The position numbers and the translations under genes are program-made. Under the pieces are notes generated by a model. It ran no database searches and was not told where the DNA came from. It worked only from the letters and a program-made list of their open reading frames with translations. Below are positions 1 to 9,257 of a stretch of 64,000 nucleotides of DNA, piece after piece. The stretch's first letter is position 1, and every line of letters starts with the position of its first letter. The DNA comes from JBGVSA01 sp041807905. Lineage in GTDB: Bacteria; Pseudomonadota; Gammaproteobacteria; Burkholderiales; Rhodocyclaceae. The DNA lies in contig NZ_JBGVSA010000008.1 in assembly GCF_041807905.1 (NCBI RefSeq), positions 102,471 through 166,470 of the forward strand, read 5' to 3'.

Positions 1-102
1 ACAAGATTATGTTTCCGGTCACAAGTCGGCCGGATCCGACCATTCGTCTGGCGTTGGGCCCGGTTCCACCGGGAACGGCAGGTAACGATCTGACAAGAAC
101 CG

Positions 103-133
103 TTGACCTTGCCATCGTGTCAAACTTCATGAT
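103..133 (+). promoter_or_regulatory. CueR/MerR-type promoter-operator of copA
   Basis: A TTGACC -35 element at 103-108 is separated by 19 bp from a CATGAT -10-like element at 128-133. The long spacer is the hallmark of MerR-family promoters. An imperfect dyad (ACCTTGCC at 106-113, GTCAAACT at 119-126) lies in the spacer and resembles CueR operators of other proteobacteria. The regulator encoded just downstream is CueR-like, so autoregulated copper induction is the natural reading. Confidence 0.7.
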
Positions 134-167
134 TCGAACCACGTCCTCGCTCGTGGGTGAAATCGAT

Positions 168-2519
168 ATGACACAAGAACTGACTCTCCCCATCTCTGGC
201 ATGAGCTGTGCCTCGTGCGTCACTCGCGTCGAGAAGGCGCTCGGCAAGGTGCCGGGCGTCGAATCGGTGGCCGTCAATCTGGCCTCCGAGTCGGCGCGCG
301 TATCGCTGTCAGCGCCTGTGCCGGCCAGCGATCTGGTGGCGGCGGTCGAAGGCGCCGGCTATGGCGTCGCGAGCCAGGAAGTGGATCTGGCGATCAGCGG
401 CATGACCTGCGCCTCGTGCGTGGCACGGGTGGAAAAGGCGCTGTCGCGCGTCGCAGGCGTAACCGGGGCGACGGTCAATCTGGCTTCGGAATCCGCGCGC
501 GTGGCGTGGACTGGCGGCGATCCGGCGGTGCTTGTCGACGCCGTGCGCAAGACCGGTTTCGGCGCGGAGCTCAGGACCGAGGCTGCGACGTCCCCGCAGA
601 CGACCGAAGACGGCTGGCAATGGGTGGTCGGCGCCGTGCTGGCCGTTCCGTTGATGATCCCGATGATCGGCGACTTCCTTGGCCGGCACTGGATGCTGCC
701 GGCGTGGCTGCAATGGCTGCTCGCCACGCCGGTGCAGTTCTGGCTGGGCGCGCGCTTCTACCGCGCAGGCTGGAAAGCGCTGCGCGCCGGAAGCGGCAAT
801 ATGGACCTGCTTGTCGCTATCGGCACCAGCGCGGCGTATGGCCTGTCGCTGTACCTCTGGCTGGCGCACGGCATGGGCGGGCACCTGTATTTCGAGGCGG
901 CTGCGGTGGTGATCGTGCTGGTCCGGCTGGGCAAGTGGCTGGAGCATCGCGCCAAGCGGCAGACGGTCGCCGCCATTCAAGCGTTGCAGGCCTTGCGGCC
1001 GGCAACGGCGCGCGTGCGCCGGGAAGAGGGCGAGGTCGATCTGCCACTGGCCTCCATAGCGGTGGGCGATGTAACGGTCGTTCGCCCTGGTGAGCGTATC
1101 GCGCTGGATGGCGAAATCATCGAGGGCCGCAGCAGTGTCGACGAATCGCTCATCACGGGCGAAAGCCTGCCGGTCGACAAGGACATCGGCGATAAGGTGA
1201 CCGGTGGTGCCATCAACGGCGACGGCCTGATCGCGGTACGCGTGACGGCCATCGGTGCCGAGACCGTGCTGTCGCGCATCGTCCGCCTCGTCGAAGACGC
1301 GCAAGCCGCCAAGGCGCCGATCCAGCGTCAGGTTGACCGTGTGGCCGCGGTCTTCGTGCCGGTGGTGCTGGCCATTGCGCTCGTTACTCTGCTTGGCTGG
1401 GGGCTGGCGCGCGGCAACTGGGAAGTGGCGCTGATCAACGCGGTGACGGTGATGGTCATTGCCTGCCCGTGCGCGCTCGGGCTGGCCACGCCAGCGGCAA
1501 TCATGGCCGGCACGGGCGTAGGCGCGCGACACGGCATCCTGATCAAGGACGCGGAGGCGCTGGAAACCGCGCAGCACGTACGTACCATCGCCTTCGACAA
1601 GACTGGCACGCTGACAGTCGGCAAGCCCACGCTCGTGGCACATCGGGCTGCAAGTGAAGAAATCCCGTTGTTGGCATGGTCCGCTGCGCTCCAGACAGGT
1701 TCCACACATCCCTTGGCCCGTGCCGTGTTGCAGGCGGCCGGCGAAGCGCCGCGCGCAAGCGACGTACAGGCGCTGCCGGGGCGCGGCATGACGGGAACGG
1801 TGGACGGGCGCACATTGGTTCTCGGCAACGCACGACTGATGGCAGAGCGCGGCGTCGACGTCACGTCACTGTCCGCCGCTGTAACCGATTTCGACGCACG
1901 TGGACTGACGGTGTCGTGGCTCGCGGATGTGACGGAGGGCGCGCGCGTGCTGGGCGTGATGGCCTTCGGCGATACGCTCAAGCCGAGCACGGCGGATGCG
2001 GTGAAGCGGCTGCACGCACTGGGTATCCGCACGGCGTTGATCACGGGCGACAACGCCCGCGCGGCGCAGGCCGTGGCCGACGCAGTCGGCATCGACCACG
2101 TCGAGGCCGATGTGTTGCCCGCCGACAAGGCCGCGACGGTGGCGCGCCTGCGCGGCCAGGGGACGGTGGCGATGGTCGGCGATGGCATCAACGACGCTCC
2201 CGCGCTGGCCGCCGCCGATGTCGGCATCGCGATGGGCGGCGGGACGGACGTTGCCATGCACGCAGCCGGAATCACCTTGATGCGTGGCGATCTTTCGCTC
2301 GTGCCCGCGGCCATCGATCTGTCGCGGCGCACGGTCGCCAAAATCCGGCAGAACCTGTTCTGGGCCTTCTTCTACAACGTGATCGGCATCCCGCTGGCGG
2401 CCTTCGGGCTGCTGAGCCCGATTGTCGCTGGCGCGGCCATGGCGCTGTCGTCGGTATCGGTGATGAGCAATGCACTATTGCTCCGGCGCTGGGCGCCACG
2501 AGCGGAGGACAAATCATGA
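168..2519 (+). CDS. copA: Cu(+)-exporting P1B-type ATPase CopA
   Basis: This is an inner-membrane copper pump that exports Cu(I) from the cytoplasm at the cost of ATP. Two N-terminal heavy-metal-associated domains carry CxxC pairs (C14/C17 and C81/C84). They are followed by transmembrane segments, the CPC metal-translocation motif (C433-P-C435), the phosphorylation motif DKTGT (D477) and the hinge motif GDGIND near residue 672. The frame is open from position 9, but the CueR-type promoter lies at 103-133, and a GGTGA ribosome site precedes the ATG at 168. I therefore start the 783-residue protein there. The stop overlaps the start of cueR (ATGA), so the two are translationally coupled. Silver may also be a substrate; the CPC motif argues against Zn/Cd preference. 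Confidence 0.95.
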   Translation: MTQELTLPISGMSCASCVTRVEKALGKVPGVESVAVNLASESARVSLSAPVPASDLVAAVEGAGYGVASQEVDLAISGMTCASCVARVEKALSRVAGVTGATVNLASESARVAWTGGDPAVLVDAVRKTGFGAELRTEAATSPQTTEDGWQWVVGAVLAVPLMIPMIGDFLGRHWMLPAWLQWLLATPVQFWLGARFYRAGWKALRAGSGNMDLLVAIGTSAAYGLSLYLWLAHGMGGHLYFEAAAVVIVLVRLGKWLEHRAKRQTVAAIQALQALRPATARVRREEGEVDLPLASIAVGDVTVVRPGERIALDGEIIEGRSSVDESLITGESLPVDKDIGDKVTGGAINGDGLIAVRVTAIGAETVLSRIVRLVEDAQAAKAPIQRQVDRVAAVFVPVVLAIALVTLLGWGLARGNWEVALINAVTVMVIACPCALGLATPAAIMAGTGVGARHGILIKDAEALETAQHVRTIAFDKTGTLTVGKPTLVAHRAASEEIPLLAWSAALQTGSTHPLARAVLQAAGEAPRASDVQALPGRGMTGTVDGRTLVLGNARLMAERGVDVTSLSAAVTDFDARGLTVSWLADVTEGARVLGVMAFGDTLKPSTADAVKRLHALGIRTALITGDNARAAQAVADAVGIDHVEADVLPADKAATVARLRGQGTVAMVGDGINDAPALAAADVGIAMGGGTDVAMHAAGITLMRGDLSLVPAAIDLSRRTVAKIRQNLFWAFFYNVIGIPLAAFGLLSPIVAGAAMALSSVSVMSNALLLRRWAPRAEDKS

Positions 2520-2914
2520 ATATCGGCGAAGCGGCCAAGGCCTCCGGCCTGTCGGCCAAGATGATCCGCTACTACGAAAGCATCGGCCTGCTGCCTCAGG
2601 CGGCACGCTCGATGTCGGGGTATCGACGCTATGGCGACGGCGAGGTGCACACGTTGCGCTTCATCCGCCATGCGCGTGACCTGGGGTTTGGTCTGGAGGA
2701 TGTGACGCTGCTGGTCTCGCTCTGGCACGACCGACAGCGTGCGAGCCGCGAGGTGAAAGACCTGGCCCAGCACCACATCACCAGCATGGAAGCCAAGGTG
2801 GCCGAACTCAACGCGATGATCGCCACGCTCCGGCAACTGGCCGAATGCTGCCACGGCGATGAGCGCCCGGATTGTCCGATCCTCGAAGGCATCGCGCGCA
2901 ACGATCCGGCCTGA
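2516..2914 (+). CDS. cueR: Copper-responsive MerR-family regulator CueR
   Basis: This 132-residue MerR-family activator has an N-terminal winged helix (MNIGEAAKASGLS), a dimerisation helix, and the C-terminal metal loop C-x7-C (inside CCHGDERPDCPI). That loop is the signature of Cu(I)/Ag(I)-sensing CueR. The dimer-helix residue that separates monovalent sensors (Ser) from divalent sensors (Cys) appears to be Ser (context DRQRASREV), which supports Cu(I)/Ag(I) sensing. The ATG overlaps the copA stop codon. It should bind the 19-bp-spaced promoter upstream of copA and so control its own operon. Its stop lies 4 bp from the end of the convergent DUF2189 gene. Confidence 0.92.
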   Translation: MNIGEAAKASGLSAKMIRYYESIGLLPQAARSMSGYRRYGDGEVHTLRFIRHARDLGFGLEDVTLLVSLWHDRQRASREVKDLAQHHITSMEAKVAELNAMIATLRQLAECCHGDERPDCPILEGIARNDPA

Positions 2915-2918
2915 ACCG

Positions 2919-3779
2919 TCAGGCGTTTTCGCCGGCCGCGACGGGCGCGATCAGATCTGTGTAGGCATGCCACGTGGCGTGCCCGATCAGCGGCATCAAC
3001 ACCACCAGTCCGAGGTGAAAACTCAGGAAGCCCACGCTGGTGGCGAGCGCGATGATGATTGCCCAAAGCAGGCAGGCACCGGGGTTGCGTGTGAGCGTGG
3101 CGATGCTTGCGAGCATCGCCGTCACGGCGTCCTGGTCGCGATCGAGCATCATCGGGATCGACACCACGCTGACCGCGAAGACGAGCGTGGCAAAGATCAG
3201 GCCCACGCCGAAGTACACGAGCAGGAAGTCGACGTTGTCCAGGCTCAGCACTTGCGACAGGAAGCCGGTCAGATTGGGCATGCCGCTGGTGTAGAACAGC
3301 GCGAACATGATCAGCGAGGCGCGCGCCCACACCAGAAAGATCACCGTCAGCACCAGTGCGAACAAGGCGATGTTGCCCGCGTTGCGTCGCCAGATGGTCA
3401 GCGTGTCCGCAAAGGCCGCGCGACGACCGCGCGCGCGTTCCCGGCTCAGTTCGTACAGGCCCATCGCAAGGAAGGGGCCCAGCAGCAGGAAGCCCGACAT
3501 GAGCGCCGACGTGTACTCGTAGGCGTTCTCGAAGACGAGCGTGACCGCCAGGCCCATCGCCGCGTAGCAGAAACCGAAGAAAAGACTAGCGGCCGGATTG
3601 GCGCGGAAATCGGCGATCGCGCGCCGCAACCATGAAAGCGGAGCAAGCAGGGGGACGTTGCGTATGCCGGGCAAGAGGCTCGGCGCTACGGGTGGATGCT
3701 CTTCGTCATGAGCGCCCGAAGGGTGCCCGACGGCCGCAACGACATCGGCCGCGTCATTCGCGCTGCGCTGTTGTGTCAC
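2919..3779 (-). CDS. DUF2189 integral membrane protein
   Basis: This 286-residue protein has a polar N-terminal tail of about 45 residues followed by six or so hydrophobic segments in three pairs, including stretches around FFGFCYAAMGLAV, LFALVLTVIFLVW and WAIIIALATSVGFL. The layout and the motifs GPFLAMGLYELSR and SIPMMLDRDQDA match the DUF2189 family of proteobacterial inner-membrane proteins, whose function is unknown. Family members often sit near respiratory genes, but nothing here tests that. Translation probably starts at the GTG at 3779, which has a good GGAGAG ribosome site just upstream. The gene converges on cueR with a 4-bp gap, and no terminator is visible between them. Confidence 0.8.
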   Translation of the reverse strand: MTQQRSANDAADVVAAVGHPSGAHDEEHPPVAPSLLPGIRNVPLLAPLSWLRRAIADFRANPAASLFFGFCYAAMGLAVTLVFENAYEYTSALMSGFLLLGPFLAMGLYELSRERARGRRAAFADTLTIWRRNAGNIALFALVLTVIFLVWARASLIMFALFYTSGMPNLTGFLSQVLSLDNVDFLLVYFGVGLIFATLVFAVSVVSIPMMLDRDQDAVTAMLASIATLTRNPGACLLWAIIIALATSVGFLSFHLGLVVLMPLIGHATWHAYTDLIAPVAAGENA

Positions 3780-3938
3780 GCTTTGTCTCTCCGTGGGTAC
3801 GGTAACGATTCGCTACGAACCATTCCGAACCTATTGTTTATCCTCTGCAACTAAGTAGTGCGAGGTGACGTGGCGTGATCTTGCCACGGTCGCGGAGAGC
3901 TTGAAAAGCGAGGGACGCGTCCCGCCGCCCAAAGACGT

Positions 3939-4157
3939 TCAGGCCGGCAAGTCCGGGTTGAGCATCCGCTCGATGAGCGCGATGCGGTCATGGAGGATGA
4001 GCTTGCGTTTCTTCAGGCGAGGCACCATCAATTCGTCGCGTTGCGGCATGCGCGACAGACGGGCGATGTGGTCGTCCAGTTCCTGGTGCTCAGCGCGCAG
4101 CATGCTGAGCCGGTTGGACAGGCTGGTGGTGCTTTCGAAGACGTCTGCGTGAGTCAT
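3939..4157 (-). CDS. YdcH/DUF465 family small protein
   Basis: This is a 72-residue, charged, mostly helical protein. The pattern AEHQELDDHIARL...LKKRKLILHDRIALIERML matches the DUF465/YdcH family, whose members form short helical hairpins and have no firmly established function. A GGAGG ribosome site precedes the ATG. The gene stands alone, with promoter-sized gaps on both sides. No cofactor or catalytic motif is visible. Confidence 0.8.
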   Translation of the reverse strand: MTHADVFESTTSLSNRLSMLRAEHQELDDHIARLSRMPQRDELMVPRLKKRKLILHDRIALIERMLNPDLPA

Positions 4158-4365
4158 GGCGTTGAGCCTCCATGCTTTGACGGCTTACATCCGGGCGTTC
4201 CTTTCAACGACGCTGCGTCCGCGGGGCTGTGCGAAGGGCTGCGTCAGGTGACAGTTGTTTGCAACGCATCAACCTTGAAAGTAGTGCAATTGAAGCCGAT
4301 GTAGCTGTTAGAAGTTTCCCTGACTGGGCATTCGACCGGTGGGGCCAATTACGGAGGGATCTACC

Positions 4366-4599
4366 ATGCGTGTCATGTTCGACAATCCAATCCTGTACGT
4401 GGTGGCCTATCCTTCCGTCGATGGCATCGAAGTCATCGACAAGCGCTGCGCGCGCGGTACCATGCTGTATGGGGGCACTGCGGAACGCTTCAAGCGTGAA
4501 CTTGCTGATGCACTCAAGCGCGGCGACGAGGCCGATGATCTCGACGACTGCCTCGACCAGTTCGACGCGCTGCTGACACAACCGGCCATCTATCAGTAA
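4366..4599 (+). CDS. DUF3567-like small conserved protein
   Basis: This 77-residue protein has the core VDGIEVIDKRCARGTMLYGGTAERFK, reminiscent of DUF3567, a short family largely restricted to Burkholderiales. I start it at the ATG at 4366, which follows a strong ACGGAGGG ribosome site at 4351-4358, rather than at the in-frame ATG at 4339. The acidic C-terminal half (RGDEADDLDDCLDQFD) is probably helical. Its function is unknown. The family call rests on a remembered pattern and is moderate. Confidence 0.65.
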   Translation: MRVMFDNPILYVVAYPSVDGIEVIDKRCARGTMLYGGTAERFKRELADALKRGDEADDLDDCLDQFDALLTQPAIYQ

Positions 4600-4654
4600 C
4601 GAATTGTGGGTGCTGCCGGTTACGGTTTGATGTATCCGGCACACTCCACTTCGT

Positions 4655-5200
4655 ATGAACAAGGCCTTCGTCAAGGAATCCGACGCTGAGGAAGACGAAC
4701 CCGAAGCGGCATCGCAACTGCCGCCGGGCACTCGCAACTACATGACCCGCGCGGGCTTCGCCCGTCTCAAGGCGGAGCTCGACAACCTGCTGCGCGTCGA
4801 GCGCCCCGAAGTCGTCCAGGTGGTCTCCTGGGCGGCATCCAATGGTGACCGTTCGGAGAACGGCGACTACATCTACGGCAAGCGTCGCCTGCGCGAAATC
4901 GATCGCCGTATCCGTTTTCTCATCAAGCGCCTCGAAGGCGCGACCGTCGTCGATCCTGCCGAGCAGGAAAATCTCGAACAGGTATTTTTCGGCGCGACGG
5001 TGCGCGTGGCGGACGCGGACGGCAAGGAAGACGAATTCCAGATCGTCGGCGTGGATGAGGCCGACGCCTCGTCCGGCCGCATCAGTTGGATCTCGCCGCT
5101 GGCCCGCGCGCTGATGAAGGCGCGCGAAGGCGACACGGTGCGCTTCGCCAGCCCGGGCGGCATGCGCGAACTCGACATTCTCGAAATCCGTTACGTCTGA
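4655..5200 (+). CDS. greB: Transcription elongation factor GreB
   Basis: GreB inserts its coiled coil into the RNA polymerase secondary channel and stimulates cleavage of backtracked RNA. This 181-residue protein has the GreA/GreB N-terminal coiled coil with the acidic tip (NGDRSENGDYIYGKRRLREID, D and E residues near 70-73) and a C-terminal FKBP-like domain (FFGATVRVADADGKEDEFQIVG...). The YGKRRLREIDRRIRFL pattern distinguishes GreB from GreA. A 25-residue acidic N-terminal extension precedes the conserved part. The 3' end overlaps the convergent sensor kinase gene by 10 bp. Confidence 0.93.
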   Translation: MNKAFVKESDAEEDEPEAASQLPPGTRNYMTRAGFARLKAELDNLLRVERPEVVQVVSWAASNGDRSENGDYIYGKRRLREIDRRIRFLIKRLEGATVVDPAEQENLEQVFFGATVRVADADGKEDEFQIVGVDEADASSGRISWISPLARALMKAREGDTVRFASPGGMRELDILEIRYV

Positions 5201-6993
5201 TCCGCCGTCGCTGTGTCGGCTGCCGGACTGGCCGGCCAACTGTCGCGGCGCCGACGGACTACGGCAGCGCGCTGCGGCAATTCAAAAATGAATCGCGAGC
5301 CTTCGTCCGGCATGGCGTCAGCCCAGATGCGACCGCCGTGCCGTTCGATGATGCGGCGTACCGACGCAAGCCCGATCCCCGTGCCACCGAACCCCTGCGT
5401 GGAGTGCAGTTGCTGGAACGGCTGGAACAGGCGCTTGGCGTGCGCCACGTCGAAGCCCACGCCGTTGTCGGCCACTGTGTAGCGGATGCTGTCGCCGACT
5501 TCTTCCGAACTCACCATGATCACTGCGGGCTGCCGCGCGCGAGTGAACTTCCACGCGTTGTGCAGCAGGTTGGACAGGGCATTGCGAAGCAGGGCTTCAT
5601 CGCCTTCGGTACGCATGCCCGGCTGGATTTCCACCATGACCGCGCGGTTGCGCTCAGAGAGTTTCAGGTCGTCAAGAATCTCTTCTGCCATCGCCGAGAG
5701 ATCCACGCTCTTCACTTCCAGCGGCTGGCGCGAGATGTCGGTCAGCGAAAGCAGCGCGTCGATCAATTCGCCCATCCGCACGCTTGCGCGGTAGATGCGA
5801 TCGATGAACGAACAGCCTTGCGCGTCGAGCCGGTCCGAGTAGTCTTCCCGCACCGCATGGGCGAAGCCGTTGATGGCGCGCAGCGGGGCGCGCAGATCGT
5901 GCGAGATGGAATAGCTGAAGGCGATCAGATCGCGGTTGGATTGCTCCAGTTCGGACGTGCGCCGGGCGACGCTTGCTTCCAGCTCGGCATTCATCCGGCC
6001 CAGTTCCGCCAGCGCGGCATCGCGCCGCTGTGCGTTGCGCAGGCTGGCAATCCCCACCGCCAGCATGAGCGCCAGCAGCACGGCGCAGGCGCCGATCAAT
6101 TCGATGCGCGCATTCGCTGACGGTGCCAGCGCGGCGGTCCGGGGCCGCGAGACCGCGACGATGAGCGGATAGTCGCCCACGCGGCGGAATGCGGTGATGC
6201 TCTCGATCTTCTGTGGGCCCCAGGGGCCCTTGTGAATGGACGCTCTGTCGGTGGGGACATCGGTCTCCAGCGGCAGATCGCCGAGCGACGCGCCCAGCAT
6301 TTCGTCCTGAGCCGGGTACTGCGCCAGCAAGCGGCCGTCGGTGCGTAGCAGGCTCACGGTGTCGTGAGCGTCGATGGGCGCTTTCTGCACCACGTTGCTG
6401 AAGGCGCGCAGGTTGACCAGCGCGCGTACCGCGCCGGCCCATCGGCCTTCCTGATGCAGCGATCGCTCGATCGGAATGAACCAGTCTCCACCCACCTGAC
6501 CGCCAAGATGCACGGGCGTGCCGATGCGCAGCGGCGACATATCGCCATCCAAGCGGCCGATGCTCGGTCCCGCATTCGTCAATGGCGGCAGTACGACCGT
6601 GCGAGGTTGATCGGGCTGGGTCGCGACGACCAGCGGCGCGCCATGCGCGTCCACGGCGTTGATGATCGTCACCGCCGGCAGGCGGGGTAGCCATCGCCCG
6701 GCCATGCCGTCGAGCAGGGCGGGCAGGGATGGCGAGGGGTAGCGCAGCGCGTCGGCCATGTCGAGCAAGGCCAGGTCAGTGGTCGACAGCCCGCGCAGCG
6801 TCCGCTCGGACAAGGCCATCGCCAGTGCTGAGATTTCGGTGTCCTGGCGCATGGCTTCGCGAACGCGGCCCTGATCGACGAAAAAACCCGTGCCAACGAT
6901 CAGGAGAATGCTGACCGCGGCGTACAGCGCAATGACCAGGCGCCGCGTGGTGGTCGTGCTGCGTCGACTCAGGTGAGAGGCGGCCCCGCTCAT
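5191..6993 (-). CDS. Orphan membrane sensor histidine kinase
   Basis: This 600-residue protein has a transmembrane helix near residues 18-40, a periplasmic sensor region of about 240 residues, a second transmembrane helix (LIGACAVLLALMLAVGIA), a short coiled coil, a HisKA domain with the phosphorylation box YSISHDLRAPLR, and a C-terminal HATPase domain with N box (NALSNLLHNAWKF) and G boxes (DNGVGFD, GGTGIGLASV). The HisKA type resembles phytochrome-like kinases. The periplasmic part looks like a PDC/Cache-type sensor, but I cannot name a ligand. No response regulator is adjacent. The gene converges on greB with a 10-bp overlap. Confidence 0.9.
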   Translation of the reverse strand: MSGAASHLSRRSTTTTRRLVIALYAAVSILLIVGTGFFVDQGRVREAMRQDTEISALAMALSERTLRGLSTTDLALLDMADALRYPSPSLPALLDGMAGRWLPRLPAVTIINAVDAHGAPLVVATQPDQPRTVVLPPLTNAGPSIGRLDGDMSPLRIGTPVHLGGQVGGDWFIPIERSLHQEGRWAGAVRALVNLRAFSNVVQKAPIDAHDTVSLLRTDGRLLAQYPAQDEMLGASLGDLPLETDVPTDRASIHKGPWGPQKIESITAFRRVGDYPLIVAVSRPRTAALAPSANARIELIGACAVLLALMLAVGIASLRNAQRRDAALAELGRMNAELEASVARRTSELEQSNRDLIAFSYSISHDLRAPLRAINGFAHAVREDYSDRLDAQGCSFIDRIYRASVRMGELIDALLSLTDISRQPLEVKSVDLSAMAEEILDDLKLSERNRAVMVEIQPGMRTEGDEALLRNALSNLLHNAWKFTRARQPAVIMVSSEEVGDSIRYTVADNGVGFDVAHAKRLFQPFQQLHSTQGFGGTGIGLASVRRIIERHGGRIWADAMPDEGSRFIFELPQRAAVVRRRRDSWPASPAADTATADQT

Positions 6994-7190
6994 CGGGCAA
7001 GGCTCCGGCGGACGGTGGATACGAACAGGCAGCAGGCGGGGCAGTACGTCGGCATGCGGTCAAAACGGGCCAGATCGGGCAGGGCGCTAGTATGGCGCGG
7101 ATCGTGCGGTTTCGTGCACGCTCGGCAAACCGGCCCATGACCGATTTCTCACCGCCTGGACGGGCCCGCGTCAATGCTGTTGCCGCAGGG

Positions 7191-7219
7191 CTTGAAATGC
7201 AAAGTGTCGGCCCCCATAT
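7191..7219 (+). promoter_or_regulatory. Sigma-32 heat-shock promoter of htpG
   Basis: CTTGAAA at 7191-7197 and CCCCATAT at 7212-7219 are separated by 14 bp. This is an essentially perfect match to the sigma-32 (RpoH) consensus. It lies about 40 bp upstream of the htpG start codon, which implies a short leader and heat-shock induction. Confidence 0.92.
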
Positions 7220-7256
7220 CCCCCGACACGATTATTTACACCGAGGTATGCCACCC

Positions 7257-9176
7257 ATGAGTTCGCAGAATCAGGGATTCGAAAAGCGCGGTTTCCAGGC
7301 CGAGGTCAAGCAACTGCTGCAGTTGATGATCCACTCGCTGTACTCCAACCGCGAGATTTTCCTCCGTGAGCTGATCTCCAACGCGTCGGACGCGTGCGAC
7401 AAGCTGCGCTTCGAGGCGCTGGACGACGCGGCGCTGTTCGAGGGCGACAGCGAGCTGAAGATCCGCGTCGGCTACGACAAGGCATCGCGCACCCTGACCA
7501 TCTCGGACAACGGCATCGGCATGAGCCGCGACGAGATCGTCAGCCACCTCGGCACGATCGCCAAGTCCGGCACCAAGGAGTTCTTCTCCAAGCTCTCCGG
7601 CGACAAGCAGAAGGACGCTAACCTGATCGGCCAGTTCGGCGTGGGCTTCTACTCGGCCTTCATCGTCGCCGACAAGGTCACGGTGATGAGCCGTCGCGCG
7701 GGCCTGGGCGCCGACGCGGGCGTCAAGTGGGAATGCTCGATGAGCGGCGACGAGGCCGGTGAATACTCGGTCGAGCCGTACGTGAAGGCACTGCGCGGCA
7801 CCGACATCGTGCTGCATCTGCGTGAAGGCGAAGACGACCTGCTCTCGGGCTATCGCCTGCGCGAGATCATCCGCAAGTACTCGGACCACATCGTCCAGCC
7901 GATCGTCATGTTCAAGGAAGAATGGAACAGCGAGAAGGCCGAGCAGGTGACCACCGCCGAAGAAGAAACCATCAACCAGGCCTCCGCTCTGTGGGCCCGC
8001 TCCAAGAGCGAAATCACCGACGACGAGTACAAGGCGTTCTACAAGCACGTCGGGCACGACTACGACGAGCCGCTGGCATGGTCGCACGCCAAGGTCGAAG
8101 GCCGCCACGAATATACCCAACTGCTGTACGTTCCTGCTCACGCGCCGTTCGATCTGTACGACCGCGCGCCGCGCCATGGGCTCAAGCTGTACGTGCGTCG
8201 CGTGTTCATCATGGAGGACGCCGAAAAGCTGCTGCCGCACTACCTGCGCTTCGTGCGCGGCGTGGTCGATTCGGCCGACCTGCCGCTGAACGTGTCGCGC
8301 GAAATCCTGCAGGAGAGCCGCGACGTCGACACCATCCGCGCCGGCTGTGCCAAACGCGTGCTCGGCTTGCTCAGCGACATGGCCGAGAACGACAAGGACA
8401 AGTACGCGACCTTCTGGCGCGAATTCGGCCGCGTGCTCAAAGAGGGCGTGGGCGAAGACTTCGCGAACAAGGAAAAGATCGCCGGCTTGCTGCGCTTTGC
8501 CTCGACGCACGCCGATACGCCGGAAGAGAGCGTGTCGCTCGCCGACTATGTGGCGCGCATGAAGGAAGGGCAGGACAAGATCTACTACGTCACGGCGGAC
8601 AGTTTCAACGCCGCCAAGAACAGCCCGCACCTCGAAGTGTTCCGCAAGAAGGGCATTGAAGTCCTGCTGCTGACCGACCGCATCGACGAATGGGCGACAA
8701 GCTATCTCACCGAATTCGACGGCAAGCAGGTCGTCTCGGTGGCCAAGGGCGACCTCGATCTCGGCAAGCTCGAAGACGAGGAAGAAAAGAAGAAGACCGA
8801 AGAACAGTCCGAGCAATTCAAGGAACTGCTCGAACGCGTCAAGTCGACGCTGGGTGACAAGGTCAAGGAAGTGCGCATCACGCATCGCCTGACCGACAGC
8901 CCCGCGTGCCTGGTCGTCGATGAAAACGACATGGGCATGAACCTGGCCCGCCTGCTCAAGGCTGCCGGCCAAAATGTGTCGACGAGCGCGCCGATCCTCG
9001 AACTCAATCCGGGGCATCCGGTAGTCGAACGTCTGCGTTCGGACGACGCGCGCTTCAATGACTGGGCCGAGTTGCTGTTCGATCAGGCGTTGCTGGCCGA
9101 AGGCGGCACGCTGGACGACCCGGCAACCTTCGTGAAGCGTGTGAATCAGCTCATGCTCAACCTGCGCGCGGACTGA
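7257..9176 (+). CDS. htpG: Chaperone HtpG (bacterial Hsp90)
   Basis: This is a cytosolic ATP-dependent dimeric chaperone of 639 residues, near the usual length of about 625-640. The GHKL ATPase domain shows the motifs LRELISNASDACDKLRF, DNGIGM and GQFGVGFYSAF. The middle domain has YVRRVFIMED and LPLNVSREILQ, and the C-terminal domain carries the acidic stretch EDEEEKKKTEEQSEQ. The frame is open from 7092, but the sigma-32 promoter ends at 7219, so the start must be later. The ATG at 7257 follows GAGG at 7243-7246 and gives the normal N-terminus MSSQNQGFEKRGFQ. A symmetric terminator follows at 9199. Confidence 0.97.
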   Translation: MSSQNQGFEKRGFQAEVKQLLQLMIHSLYSNREIFLRELISNASDACDKLRFEALDDAALFEGDSELKIRVGYDKASRTLTISDNGIGMSRDEIVSHLGTIAKSGTKEFFSKLSGDKQKDANLIGQFGVGFYSAFIVADKVTVMSRRAGLGADAGVKWECSMSGDEAGEYSVEPYVKALRGTDIVLHLREGEDDLLSGYRLREIIRKYSDHIVQPIVMFKEEWNSEKAEQVTTAEEETINQASALWARSKSEITDDEYKAFYKHVGHDYDEPLAWSHAKVEGRHEYTQLLYVPAHAPFDLYDRAPRHGLKLYVRRVFIMEDAEKLLPHYLRFVRGVVDSADLPLNVSREILQESRDVDTIRAGCAKRVLGLLSDMAENDKDKYATFWREFGRVLKEGVGEDFANKEKIAGLLRFASTHADTPEESVSLADYVARMKEGQDKIYYVTADSFNAAKNSPHLEVFRKKGIEVLLLTDRIDEWATSYLTEFDGKQVVSVAKGDLDLGKLEDEEEKKKTEEQSEQFKELLERVKSTLGDKVKEVRITHRLTDSPACLVVDENDMGMNLARLLKAAGQNVSTSAPILELNPGHPVVERLRSDDARFNDWAELLFDQALLAEGGTLDDPATFVKRVNQLMLNLRAD

Positions 9177-9198
9177 TCGCGGGTCAGTCCGCCAATGC

Positions 9199-9229
9199 AA
9201 AAAGGGGTGCCACATGGCACCCCTTTTTT
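9199..9229. terminator. Bidirectional rho-independent terminator
   Basis: Fourteen-base arms (AAAAAGGGGTGCCA at 9199-9212 and TGGCACCCCTTTTT at 9215-9228) form a hairpin with A and T tracts on either side. It can therefore stop htpG transcription on the plus strand and the aspartate operon on the minus strand. Confidence 0.9.
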
Positions 9230-9257
9230 GTGGCCGGCGCTCGGTAGCAGCCGCCGA

